A stretch of DNA of 32,717 bases from the NCBI GenBank assembly GCA_030741455.1, contig JASLVI010000002.1, positions 1-32,717 on the forward strand, written 5' to 3'. The position numbers and the translations under genes are program-made. Position 1 is the stretch's first letter; every line of letters begins with the position of its first letter. This stretch comes from Candidatus Poseidoniaceae archaeon. Lineage in GTDB: Archaea > Thermoplasmatota > Poseidoniia > Poseidoniales > Poseidoniaceae. Below the pieces are notes generated by a model. That model had not been told where the DNA came from. It saw nothing but the letters and a program-made list of their open reading frames with translations, and made no database searches. Positions 1-8,861 of this stretch are shown piece by piece.

Positions 1-3000
1 GTTTCATCGCTGTTATCGCTGAAATCCAATTCCATCCAACCCTGAGTAGGGGTTCCAATAATGACCCAACTGTGAGTGCCATCGATGTAGAGCATTCTGT
101 GCCCGAGGTTGAAGAGAATCCAAGTATCCGTGGCTTGCGAATTGCTGATGAAGACCGAATCGAGTGGTGTTGCATCATAATCAACTCCAGCTTGCATGCC
201 TTGAGCACCCCAGGAAGCGCTACCCGTGCCGTTCCATGTTGCAGTAGTCTCAGACCATCCTGTAGTGAGAACACGATGGACTGTCAGCGTCATGCCAGTA
301 GCACCACTACCGAAGTTCATGTCTTCAAGATACATGCTGTAGGTTACGTCATGAACGTTCATGCTTGGATTGAATGGAATTTGTCCAAAGTCAACGTCAA
401 CGAGCAAGCGGTACTCGTCTTGTGCAGCATCAACTCCAACAACGTTGGTGTTCCCATCAAGGTTGGTGTCGACAAGGCCACTGAAGATCGAAACATCTTG
501 GACGTTGGTATGTGCAAGTTCCTCAATTTCGTTACCAGTTTGGAATTGATACAACCAAATGTGACCATTATCATGGGTCGTTTGAGGATCTCCTATTCCG
601 ACGACCCAACGGGATGATGATGGCCCTGGAATCGATCCGTTAACGGCTTGCACCCACCATTCAAAGGTTGAACCTGGGGCAACATCGTTGGCAAATGTGA
701 AGCTTGTACCTGATATCTGGCTCGACGTTGCAGATTTGAACGTGTACTGTCCAGAAGCATTTCGAATCGTAACAATGTAACCAGTAGCACCTGCGACTGT
801 ATTCCATGTAAGAACAGGTTTATCCAACGTGTCGAGGAGATTATTTGTTGTGTCATAGAGCACAGATCCATCAAGTGGTGAAAGAAGGATTGGTTGTGCA
901 GGAGGTACTACGCCTGCAACGTTGTCGACATAATCAATTCGAAGTGTTGGTCGCCATGATTCTGTTGCGTGTTCTCCAGAGGCGAATGTGTGTAGGCTAG
1001 CGCCGCTACCAACCGCCTTGAGTTGGATGGTCATCGTTTGATTACCGTTTGCAATGTTGGATTGTGCTAACGAAGTAATATCCCATTCAAGCCAACCAGA
1101 TGGAGGCGTAACCGATAGCGTAGAACGCGTAATTTCAGTCGCACTGCACGTTGGAGGTTGCAGCGCAGTAACACTGGATTCTGTGAAGGTAGAACAAGCG
1201 TGAGCGCTCACAGTGAGTGGAGAGACACCTGCAACTTGCGTACGATATAGTTGCAGCATAGTCGAGGTTGGCGTCATCGCACTAGGCCATGGCATTTGTG
1301 AGAGGTCAAATTCAATGAAAATCTCATGATCACCAGAAGAACTTGCACCCAGTTTGAGCGTTGTACTACCGCCATAATTCGTGTTTAATGCGGAAGAGGC
1401 AGTATAGGTATCCGGAGCTGCAGGTAGTAATCCTGTGTCTGTAAAGATGGAGCCGCTTGAGAGATTCACCGTGTGATTACCTGCGCCATCATCATATCCT
1501 TGATCGCTTGGAATTCTAAGTCGATTTACTTGCGACCATTCACCCAAGCGTCCGTATTCACCAGCGATGACATCTTGGAATGAGTAGACTCGCCAATAGA
1601 TCCATTCATCACCTGCTGTTAGATTACCTGCAGTTAGCGTGGTTGTGGAGGCGTCCCACGTGACGTTCAATTCATTCATTCGATCTGTATCCGTTGTCGA
1701 TGTACATCGCACGTCGTAAATCATCCGTGCATCCGAAGCAGCACATATGACATAACCCGTATTGTTGGTATCTGCGCCAGTCCATGAATAGTTGATTTCA
1801 TCAACGCCAGATGGCCTTACTGCCGACAGATTCCATAATGTTGCGCCATCCAAAGGAGCCATGTTAGTCGGCGCGGACTCAACGTACGGGTTTGTCATTC
1901 GATATGTGAGATTTAAGGAAGGTCGAAGACTTGTTGAGACCTCATTGCTTGAGTAGAAATCTACTCGGCCGTTGACTTGGCCGAAGTCTTCCTCGGCTTG
2001 AATGAGAATATCAACTGTGGTTATTCCTGATGAGACGGCATTCTGTAGCAACTTGGTGAGTACACCTTCCATCCAGGTCCAACTTCCGTTGAGTTGCCAA
2101 GTTCCATCGAATGGTATGTCTGTATCCGTTGAGTGATAAGCACCTGGTGAGTTCCATTGTGTGGAATTTGTTGCATTGTTCCAATTAGCATCCGCATCGA
2201 AAGCTGTGTTAATCATAGATACGCTCGCATATACTTCGCCAGATCCTGTTGCAGGACCTTGAAGTGATAGATTCGCCTTCATGATTTCGTAATTACCGGA
2301 GATTGGCAACTTGGTGAGATCAATCGAAAGAATCATTGAAGAGCGTTGTGAAGACCCGGTTGTGTATCCTGATCGACCAACACTTATCCAACGGGAATTG
2401 ACCAGATTCGTGTTAGCCACGCCTGAGTCAAGGGTTGTATCCGTGATGAAACCTGATGGCTCATTGTATGCTGGTAGGAAACCGCCCTCTGAGACGTTGA
2501 TGTAGCCCCATGTGCTGTTAATTTCATGACCAACGTCGTGTGGAATGTGGAAGATCGAACTTGTCGAACGTGGACCAAGCATCTCATCGTTCACAGGTTG
2601 TACGAACCATCGGATGCTTTGATTTGTTGAAAGATCGTTTGCTGGTTGGAAAGACAGGTTCTGCAAATCGAACATTGCTGAATCAGTTCGTGAATCATAA
2701 ATTGTGAACCCTTGCATAATGTCTGTATCATCGTTCTGAATGAAGACCTTCCAATCGTCGATGTTGGCTGAATTGGAGTGTGTCCACGTCATGACAGGGC
2801 GAGTGGATGGTTCTGGAACGTGCGTGCTCAAGTCCCAAGCCATGTCGCCATCCACTGGAAGGGCATTGCTTGCAGCAACGGTTGGAATTGTTGCAGTTCC
2901 GTCCGTCCAGGTTAGGTTGAGCCAAGGTCGTTGGGTGGAGAGACCTTCCGTACTTGTGAACGTAATCAGTGCATCCGACGAATCACTGGTCATCAATGCG

Positions 3001-6000
3001 ATTGAAAGATAAGAATCGCCATTGGCCATAGCTGCCTGCACCAATTCGGTAACATCCCAATCCATCCAGTCTGCAGATGCAGAAGCACTCAGGTCGCTCA
3101 AGGATCCAACGTCTGTCCCAATCGCACGACCACCATCGGCACTCCAGTTGTTGGTTCCGTCATATGTCGAGTTGTTGAGGCCAGTCGTCCAGGTTTGTAG
3201 GACTGGACGCACTGCGACTTGTACGTTGGTATCCGAACCAGATTGCGCCCATAACGAGAGTTCTGCATTGGTGACCCGAGCATTGCTTGGCGTTGGAAGT
3301 TGATTGAGCGGTATCTTGAGCAGTGCGCTCGTATGATAACCGCTTCCCAATTCACCGACCTTGAGGGTCGTTGATGCTGAATGGTTTTGTTGACCTTCGA
3401 TGCCACCTTCGGCAACCCATGTATCGATGAAGTGTGGAAGTTGAAGATCTGGCATCGCTTCATGATGTCGAATCTCAACCGCTGCACTGGTCGAGGAGAG
3501 GTTCCACGTTACCAAAGAAGGTAGGTTGAAGTGGAAGGTTTGTGACCAATTTCCGAGTTGGTTGGTTGTCGAAATCGCACGAACTCGCCAGTACCATGTC
3601 TTACCATCATCGAGATCATTGGTCGGCGTGTATTCTTTGTTTGCAAGGTCAAATCCAGAATTTGACCATGAAGTAGCAATGCTCATATCGCTGCTATCGA
3701 ATGTGTCTGTTGTATCCATCTGAACAGCATATCCACTAACTGAAACGGCTGAAGAGTGTGTCCAATTCATCAATGGACGATAAACAGGTTCTGGATTAAC
3801 GCCTGGGGCGATGCTCCATGTTCCATTGAGCGGCAAGACTGGAACTGGTTCGATCGGCAGAGCGTTTGAACCAGGCACATAAACAAAGGTAAGTTCAGGC
3901 CGCTTTGCTTCAGCTGCCGTACCTGGATGGAACAGTACGTCACGGATTTGTCCGCTTCCTGCACCGACGATTCCAAGAATGAAATCCGCAGAGTGATTGT
4001 TTCGCATTGCGTTTTGAACTGCAAGCGTAACGTTCCAATTTACAGAGGAACTGGAGGTGTATCCCGTTCCAATACTGACTGAATCAAGGAGAGAGGAGCG
4101 TTCATTTCCTTTTGCACCGACACTGTTCCAGGTATTCGTACCATCGTAGGTCGCCCATGTCGCCCCATCTTCAGTCCAACCGTGCTGTGTGTTTTCCCAT
4201 GCCCCGACTACTGGCGTTCCAAATGGGAAATCGCTGAGATGGAATTCAAGATTTGCAGATTCCACTGCATAGCCTGATGGAAGGAATGTCGTAGAGAGAT
4301 CGCATCCAAACAACACTGTGGTTTCCGATGGAATCGTATTGTAGGAAACCTGTAGTTCAGTTTCAGAACCATAGTTTGAATTTGGCATACCCGAATCAAT
4401 GTAGGTATCGTCACAAGCAGGATGGAGACCATCTGAACTTGCATTACCTTGCTTGAGGCGGAATTCGTATCGATCACCACCAAGCCATGTTGAGTTTAGG
4501 GCGCTGATGAGGAAGGATGAGTACGACCATTCTCCATGACGCCCATCCGAATCAACATGCAACATTCGCCAGTTGTACATGTGGCCTGCTTCTAAACTGT
4601 CTGCTCCACTAAAACTCAATTCCCCATCGCTCGGAGCGAAGTCAGAATCGACACGTGTATCAATCCGAGCAACACGATCATGGAAGAGATTGTCCGTTGA
4701 AAGTTCAAAGATCATGTCATACGATGCAGATGTGGAAGATGACCACGTCAATGTCGGCGTGGTATTTCCAGTGAAATTATGACCTGTCTGATTCCACAAG
4801 GTTTCCCCATCATATGGTGAAGTGATGGCGGGAGCGACAGTGACCGGAGTAGACCAATCGTATTTGATGTAGAGTTTTGGCTTGTCGCCATCGTTGGTTG
4901 CATCAGAGGAATGGAAGGTTGCCGAATCGATACCGTTGTTGGCAGCATAAGCGCCGTTTTGAGAGCGAGCAGTTAGAGCAAAGTCAATCGAATCAGGCCC
5001 GCTGTTATCGAGATGTTGCTGTAGAACTGAGGTCAAATCAAAGGCAAAGTCATCGCTTGTTTGGGAGCCCATTACACCTGAATCTGAAGCGTAGCCAAGT
5101 TCTTCGCGACCTCCATCGTCCCACAATTGACTGGATGTTGGTCTTCGCCATGTGACCTCGTCTTCAATCCAAACGTCTACTGAGTCCATTTGATGCAATG
5201 CAAGGGATGGTGAACCACTTGATGTGGACCGGGTCAAATTGAGAGATGCATCGAGAATGGTTGCATTGGAATGCAGGCCGAGGTGATGGAAATTGATTCG
5301 GAAATGCGAAATCGATTCACGGTTTGAGGTGACTTGAGTCATGATGGTTGTCGATGCTCCATAATTGCTGTTCTTGTTGTCCTCATCCACATACGTATCC
5401 TCAATGAAGACAACATTGTCGGAGAGATCATCGATATCGACGGCTAGGGACGCTGTTCCGTCTGCATAGGTCGTAATATCGTGCGATGGCAACTGGAAAT
5501 GACCGCTTGTCCAATCGCTCAGGATTCCCGTTGAATCCATTGCGCGCATCCGATAGTGCATTTCCGTCCCATTATCGAACGCATCGGTTGAAGGGACGTC
5601 GAGTGCACCTGACGCACCCATCGTAAAGCTCGAGGATTGGGTGTCGGAGTTGTACAACCAGTTGTAATTGTCCTGATCGCTCTTGAAGCCATCATCCACT
5701 GAAAGTTGTACTTCAACGAGAATTCCTGAATATGAAGTCCAGGTCATACTCGGCGTTAGATCAGCGGAAAGTACGAAATCACCGCTCATCAATGGTGCAC
5801 CATCATCGACAAAGTTCGGTGTGATCGTTCCACCAGAACCTGCTGTTGAAGTTGAAGAATCGACGCGGAGGCTTGGACGGTCCCCCATGTTCATGGTTTC
5901 ATTCAAGGCACACTCGTATTGAGCATCGTGTGCAGAGATAAGAAGGTCAAGCGAGGATGCGCTGGAAGCAACTGCACGTTGAGCGAGGGCCGTCACATTG

Positions 6001-6390
6001 AGTTGAACGTTCGATGACCCGCCTGTCGGTCCAAGTGGGGCAGTGACGATTGGAGGCTCCCAGTCTGAACGGTCAGAGCCGTCATTGGCCCCGGTTTCAC
6101 CCCAGACAAGCGTGCCATCTCGAGTGTTCCATGTAGCATTCGCATCCCATGAAACAGAGGTTGATGCTGGATAAATCGCAAGTCCATCCGTTGGACCGCT
6201 GTTTGAACAAACAAGATCTAGGCGTGCAGAGTGAATCGTGTCAGTAGAGGCAAAATTGAGCGGGAACGAGATGAGGAGGCGTCCTTCACTCGAACCTGAA
6301 ACACCGAGAAGACCTGTATCTTCGCCAGCGTAGTTATCGGCTGGATTGTCCGAATCGATGTATGTGTCCAATCCAGGATTGATGGTTGAG
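1..6390 (-). repeat. Seven DNRLRE-like modules separated by six FN3-like modules (protein-level tandem repeat)
   Basis: Approximate module spans on the minus strand are: 1, 6390-5860; 2, 5410-4855; 3, 4425-3870; 4, 3440-2900; 5, 2455-1890; 6, 1430-915; 7, 500 to beyond position 1. In residues they begin near 50, 377, 705, 1034, 1362, 1704 and 2014, a period of roughly 330 residues. The gaps hold FN3-like beta-sandwich modules. Copies are clearly homologous at the motif level but diverged in sequence, which suggests old duplication rather than recent expansion. Confidence 0.75.
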
Positions 6391-6539
6391 ATGACATGTT
6401 GAACGGCCGGCTCTTCTTCAAGCAGTTCGGGTGCAGGGAAGGCTGAAGGAACAAAAACATCAGCGAGAAGGAACATCAAAACCAATGTCATTGCTGTGAA
6501 GACGTTTCGATTTTTGGTACTGGTTGTCATGGCGCTCAT
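1..6539 (-). CDS. Giant secreted modular surface protein, DNRLRE/CBM96-like plus FN3-like modules (3' end outside window)
   Basis: The frame is open from ATG 6539 to the left edge, giving 2179 residues with no stop, so the C terminus is missing. Residues 13-30 form a hydrophobic signal segment ending near SAFPA, so the protein is probably exported. The rest alternates two module types. About 180-residue modules carry DTYIDS-NYG near their start, a TW/W core, a WxxxDVTxLVQ-like strand and a closing RPxLxxxY; this is the pattern of DNRLRE (CBM96-like) repeats. About 110-140-residue FN3-like modules lie between them, several with PEPxxRPxMxWTHS. Many N-x-S/T sequons are present. DNRLRE repeats are known from archaeal and bacterial surface proteins and polysaccharide-binding enzymes, so a role in adhesion or glycan binding is likely. 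No catalytic domain is visible in this part. An AGGT sits 3 nt before the start. The module call is from pattern recognition, not a search. Confidence 0.85.
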   Translation of the reverse strand, partial: MSAMTTSTKNRNVFTAMTLVLMFLLADVFVPSAFPAPELLEEEPAVQHVISTINPGLDTYIDSDNPADNYAGEDTGLLGVSGSSEGRLLISFPLNFASTDTIHSARLDLVCSNSGPTDGLAIYPASTSVSWDANATWNTRDGTLVWGETGANDGSDRSDWEPPIVTAPLGPTGGSSNVQLNVTALAQRAVASSASSLDLLISAHDAQYECALNETMNMGDRPSLRVDSSTSTAGSGGTITPNFVDDGAPLMSGDFVLSADLTPSMTWTSYSGILVEVQLSVDDGFKSDQDNYNWLYNSDTQSSSFTMGASGALDVPSTDAFDNGTEMHYRMRAMDSTGILSDWTSGHFQLPSHDITTYADGTASLAVDIDDLSDNVVFIEDTYVDEDNKNSNYGASTTIMTQVTSNRESISHFRINFHHLGLHSNATILDASLNLTRSTSSGSPSLALHQMDSVDVWIEDEVTWRRPTSSQLWDDGGREELGYASDSGVMGSQTSDDFAFDLTSVLQQHLDNSGPDSIDFALTARSQNGAYAANNGIDSATFHSSDATNDGDKPKLYIKYDWSTPVTVAPAITSPYDGETLWNQTGHNFTGNTTPTLTWSSSTSASYDMIFELSTDNLFHDRVARIDTRVDSDFAPSDGELSFSGADSLEAGHMYNWRMLHVDSDGRHGEWSYSSFLISALNSTWLGGDRYEFRLKQGNASSDGLHPACDDTYIDSGMPNSNYGSETELQVSYNTIPSETTVLFGCDLSTTFLPSGYAVESANLEFHLSDFPFGTPVVGAWENTQHGWTEDGATWATYDGTNTWNSVGAKGNERSSLLDSVSIGTGYTSSSSVNWNVTLAVQNAMRNNHSADFILGIVGAGSGQIRDVLFHPGTAAEAKRPELTFVYVPGSNALPIEPVPVLPLNGTWSIAPGVNPEPVYRPLMNWTHSSAVSVSGYAVQMDTTDTFDSSDMSIATSWSNSGFDLANKEYTPTNDLDDGKTWYWRVRAISTTNQLGNWSQTFHFNLPSLVTWNLSSTSAAVEIRHHEAMPDLQLPHFIDTWVAEGGIEGQQNHSASTTLKVGELGSGYHTSALLKIPLNQLPTPSNARVTNAELSLWAQSGSDTNVQVAVRPVLQTWTTGLNNSTYDGTNNWSADGGRAIGTDVGSLSDLSASASADWMDWDVTELVQAAMANGDSYLSIALMTSDSSDALITFTSTEGLSTQRPWLNLTWTDGTATIPTVAASNALPVDGDMAWDLSTHVPEPSTRPVMTWTHSNSANIDDWKVFIQNDDTDIMQGFTIYDSRTDSAMFDLQNLSFQPANDLSTNQSIRWFVQPVNDEMLGPRSTSSIFHIPHDVGHEINSTWGYINVSEGGFLPAYNEPSGFITDTTLDSGVANTNLVNSRWISVGRSGYTTGSSQRSSMILSIDLTKLPISGNYEIMKANLSLQGPATGSGEVYASVSMINTAFDADANWNNATNSTQWNSPGAYHSTDTDIPFDGTWQLNGSWTWMEGVLTKLLQNAVSSGITTVDILIQAEEDFGQVNGRVDFYSSNEVSTSLRPSLNLTYRMTNPYVESAPTNMAPLDGATLWNLSAVRPSGVDEINYSWTGADTNNTGYVICAASDARMIYDVRCTSTTDTDRMNELNVTWDASTTTLTAGNLTAGDEWIYWRVYSFQDVIAGEYGRLGEWSQVNRLRIPSDQGYDDGAGNHTVNLSSGSIFTDTGLLPAAPDTYTASSALNTNYGGSTTLKLGASSSGDHEIFIEFDLSQMPWPSAMTPTSTMLQLYRTQVAGVSPLTVSAHACSTFTESSVTALQPPTCSATEITRSTLSVTPPSGWLEWDITSLAQSNIANGNQTMTIQLKAVGSGASLHTFASGEHATESWRPTLRIDYVDNVAGVVPPAQPILLSPLDGSVLYDTTNNLLDTLDKPVLTWNTVAGATGYIVTIRNASGQYTFKSATSSQISGTSFTFANDVAPGSTFEWWVQAVNGSIPGPSSSRWVVGIGDPQTTHDNGHIWLYQFQTGNEIEELAHTNVQDVSIFSGLVDTNLDGNTNVVGVDAAQDEYRLLVDVDFGQIPFNPSMNVHDVTYSMYLEDMNFGSGATGMTLTVHRVLTTGWSETTATWNGTGSASWGAQGMQAGVDYDATPLDSVFISNSQATDTWILFNLGHRMLYIDGTHSWVIIGTPTQGWMELDFSDNSDE

Positions 6540-6579
6540 TCGACCTAAGATGTGGAAGGTTATGACTGATTCGGCCTGC

Positions 6580-6597
6580 GCCCCCCTATAGGGGGGC
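6580..6597. promoter_or_regulatory. Perfect 18-bp GC-rich palindrome with TATA centre in the divergent spacer
   Basis: The sequence GCCCCCCTATAGGGGGGC equals its own reverse complement. It lies between the start of the giant surface gene (6539, minus) and rfcS (6661, plus). The central TATA is about 50 nt from the surface-gene start and about 72 nt from rfcS. It could be a two-fold symmetric operator, a shared promoter core or an extrudable hairpin. It precedes both genes, so a terminator role is unlikely. The function is inferred only. Confidence 0.5.
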
Positions 6598-6630
6598 GGG
6601 AATTCAATTCAAAAAATTCCGAACCGAATG

Positions 6631-6638
6631 TTGAAAGA
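6631..6638 (+). promoter_or_regulatory. Putative TATA-type box for rfcS
   Basis: TTGAAAGA is centred about 26 nt upstream of ATG 6661, the spacing expected for a leaderless archaeal transcript. The same element (TTTGAAAG) sits at the same distance before fhs. This supports the start at 6661 over the in-frame ATG at 6628. Confidence 0.4.
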
Positions 6639-6660
6639 TGCTCGCCAATCTCTAGGGTTC

Positions 6661-7617
6661 ATGAGCGAACTTTGGGTGGAACGTCATCGCCCACAAAGTG
6701 TTGGTGAAATTCGAGGGCAAGCGTCCGTTGTGAGTCGATTGTCAGTCTATGCTGAACACAAAGAATTCCCACATCTTCTCTTCGCAGGACCGCCGGGCAC
6801 AGGAAAGACAACTGCTGCAATGGCACTGACCAAAGATGTCTTCGGTGAACATTATCGAGACAATCTCCTGGAAATGAACGCCTCGGACGAACGCGGTTTG
6901 GATAAAATCCGATCAAAAGTCAAACAATTCGCACGGACACAACCGTATGGTGGTGCAAAATTCAAGATTATCTTCCTCGATGAGTCCGATGCGTTAACCA
7001 ACGATGCGCAAGGCGCCCTGCGCCGAATCATGGAACAATACGCTGAAACCTGCCGATTTATCCTGTCGTGTAATTATTCATCAAAAGTGATTGAACCGAT
7101 TCAGTCGAGATGCGCAGTATTTCGGTTTCGACCATTGGCCGATTCAGAAGTTCTCGACCAGGTCAAACATGTTGCGAAGGAAGAAGGCGTGACGCTCGAA
7201 GATGATGCTGCAGAAGCGCTTGCAAAAATTGCTCAAGGTGACCTACGACGAGCGATTACTGCACTCCAGGTCTCTGCAGCAATCAGTGAGAAAATTACCC
7301 GTTCGATCGTCTATGAAACGTCAGCTACAGCACCTCCAGAGGCACTTCACCAGTACATCATGGCTTGCAAAGACGATGGATTCCATGTAGCAAGGCGCCG
7401 TTTGCAGGAATTACTCAACAAATACGGCCTTGCTGGCACCGATTTTGTCGGACAACTTCACAGGGAATTGTACAATGTTGATTTTATTTCAGAAATGGAC
7501 AAACTCGATCTTACTGAAATTATGGCCGAAGTTGATTACCGGCTTGTTGAAGGTGGAGGAGAACGTATTCAACTCGATGCAATGACGGCAAAACTCGTCG
7601 CCATGTTGAGAAGTTGA
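6661..7617 (+). CDS. rfcS: Replication factor C small subunit (clamp loader ATPase)
   Basis: RfcS forms the archaeal clamp loader with RfcL and opens PCNA onto primer-template DNA. The 318-aa length is normal for the family. The N terminus MSELWVERHRP matches the usual MSExWxExYRP opening, so I start at 6661 rather than the in-frame ATG 6628. Walker A GPPGTGKT is at residues 43-50. Walker B is LDESD around 106-110, a mild change from the usual DEAD box. The SRC sensor/arginine-finger motif is at 149-151, followed by the lid and C-terminal collar helices. No intein is present. The gene is divergent from the giant surface gene, with a putative TTGAAAG box 26 nt upstream. RfcL is not in this window. 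Confidence 0.96.
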   Translation: MSELWVERHRPQSVGEIRGQASVVSRLSVYAEHKEFPHLLFAGPPGTGKTTAAMALTKDVFGEHYRDNLLEMNASDERGLDKIRSKVKQFARTQPYGGAKFKIIFLDESDALTNDAQGALRRIMEQYAETCRFILSCNYSSKVIEPIQSRCAVFRFRPLADSEVLDQVKHVAKEEGVTLEDDAAEALAKIAQGDLRRAITALQVSAAISEKITRSIVYETSATAPPEALHQYIMACKDDGFHVARRRLQELLNKYGLAGTDFVGQLHRELYNVDFISEMDKLDLTEIMAEVDYRLVEGGGERIQLDAMTAKLVAMLRS

Positions 7618-7665
7618 TTTTCACTTTCACTTTTCATACCGACCCATCAGCAAGAAGGTATTCGT

Positions 7666-7860
7666 GTGTCAGCACGAAGGTGCATGAACAAACAATTTGA
7701 GATCATTCTCGACCTCCTATCATGGACTCCCTTAGCCCGCTTCATCCGAACCTATCGCCTTGAACAATTGCAACAACGGACGTTGGAATTACGGATGACA
7801 AAGAACATCGATTTGGTATTTGATGGAATCCTCAAACACCATTCAGATTTGCTGTCCTAA
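7666..7860 (+). CDS. Possible small protein, 64 aa, unknown function
   Basis: A GTG-initiated frame of 64 residues lies 48 nt downstream of rfcS and ends in TAA, overlapping the stop region of the convergent membrane-protein gene. AAGGT lies 4 nt before the GTG and resembles a ribosome-binding site. The predicted protein is basic and mostly helical, with a leucine/glutamine-rich middle (LEQLQQRTLELR) and no membrane segment or recognisable domain. An internal ATG at 7684 could be the start instead. If it is not a gene, 7618-7856 is an ordinary 239-nt spacer with no other visible signal. I do not recognise a family. Confidence 0.4.
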   Translation: MSARRCMNKQFEIILDLLSWTPLARFIRTYRLEQLQQRTLELRMTKNIDLVFDGILKHHSDLLS

Positions 7861-8765
7861 GGTGCTGTTTCGCTTGATACCACTAGATTCCAGGTGTATT
7901 CCTGGATGTTTTTCCAAGGGTCGCCTTGCTCAGTAATTTTCACCCTGATTTCGTGTGTTCCTTCTTCAAGATCTGCCCCAAGATATATCGAGAAAGGTTG
8001 ATCTAAATCTCCGTGAGGAGTGAGATTTGGTGCAGATTTGTTGGACGTTGAAGTTCCGTTTGCAATTCGTTCAGCATTGTTTGTCCAGAAGGAAATGTTG
8101 TCTTCCCGAAGTGTTTCGTTCGCCTGGAATTCCCTCGTGACTTCAACGATTGCACCATCGGAATTGACATTGTCCATTAATCCGAAGAGCAACCAAGCAT
8201 CTCCTGCAAGAATCTCTGAGCCGTCGGTATACCAAGTTAGGGTCGAACCTGACGTCGCCATCGTGTGCGGATAGGCGATGTCCTCTCCATCATCGGTGAT
8301 GACCGTCCATTTGCTGGCAAGCTCTGGTGCTGCAATGTCACCAAAGGGTGGGTTAACAAGTAAAAACGAGAGTGCAAGGAACGAGAACGTATGCAGAAAA
8401 GCGGCCTTGAACCACGTCCCGCCTCCATAGTGCTCAACAAATCGTTCGGGCATGACAGTTCGATGAAGCGTAGGTATCAGGAAGATACAGGTAAGTGGAA
8501 GGATATAGAGGATTTTTGAATTCTCTGGATCGGTTGAATCCATCAGAACATAACGCATCAGAAGCGTGATGGTCAATGAAAAGGCAAGAACGAGCCACAT
8601 CGAAGCCGTATCTGCTTTCTCTTTTTGGACGTGTTTTACAGGATCAAATGCCTCAATTCCTAGGTTCCGACCGGTCCGACGTACCTTTTTTTCGCGGTCA
8701 TCACCTTGCATCCTCTGACGACGCTCGCCTTGAGCCGCAGTCATCGCCGTCGAGAGGTCGACCAT
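7857..8765 (-). CDS. Conserved-looking membrane protein, 3 TM segments and an exterior domain
   Basis: This 302-aa protein has a highly charged N-terminal tail (residues 1-50, many Arg/Lys/Glu). Three hydrophobic helices follow at about 54-75, 85-101 and 118-138. The remaining 160 residues are Asp/Glu/Asn-rich with several N-x-S/T sequons and no further helix. The charge pattern suggests a cytoplasmic N terminus and an exterior C-terminal beta-rich domain; the closing strands resemble an Ig-like fold. I do not recognise the family. The gene is divergent from tRNA-Met and converges on the small frame after rfcS. An alternative start at the second Met (residue 8) would not change the topology. 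Confidence 0.8.
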   Translation of the reverse strand: MVDLSTAMTAAQGERRQRMQGDDREKKVRRTGRNLGIEAFDPVKHVQKEKADTASMWLVLAFSLTITLLMRYVLMDSTDPENSKILYILPLTCIFLIPTLHRTVMPERFVEHYGGGTWFKAAFLHTFSFLALSFLLVNPPFGDIAAPELASKWTVITDDGEDIAYPHTMATSGSTLTWYTDGSEILAGDAWLLFGLMDNVNSDGAIVEVTREFQANETLREDNISFWTNNAERIANGTSTSNKSAPNLTPHGDLDQPFSIYLGADLEEGTHEIRVKITEQGDPWKNIQEYTWNLVVSSETAP

Positions 8766-8785
8766 GCCCTTGCGGATGGCTGAGA

Positions 8786-8795
8786 GTGAATGAAG
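8786..8795 (-). promoter_or_regulatory. Weak putative TATA-type box for the 302-aa membrane protein
   Basis: On the minus strand CTTCATTCAC is centred about 25 nt upstream of the start at 8765. It is a poorer match to the TTCAAA-type boxes seen elsewhere in the window. Confidence 0.25.
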
Positions 8796-8829
8796 GATGC
8801 GGTCGGATTCTACTCAATGAACCCGCATT

Positions 8830-8839
8830 CTTCAAATGG
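8830..8839 (+). promoter_or_regulatory. Putative TATA-type box for tRNA-Met
   Basis: CTTCAAATGG is centred about 27 nt upstream of the mature tRNA 5' end. It shares TTCAAAT with the box in front of tRNA-Val (21719-21728), the best-anchored pair of this element in the window. Confidence 0.45.
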
Positions 8840-8861
8840 GGGTTTTCGCAGGCGGGAGCAG

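Noticed and set aside
72..617. 181-aa plus-strand frame at the left edge
   Set aside because: It is antisense to the seventh DNRLRE module of the left giant protein, whose frame is continuous across it.
6580..6597. Palindrome as a transcription terminator
   Set aside because: It sits between two divergent gene starts, so no transcript ends there.
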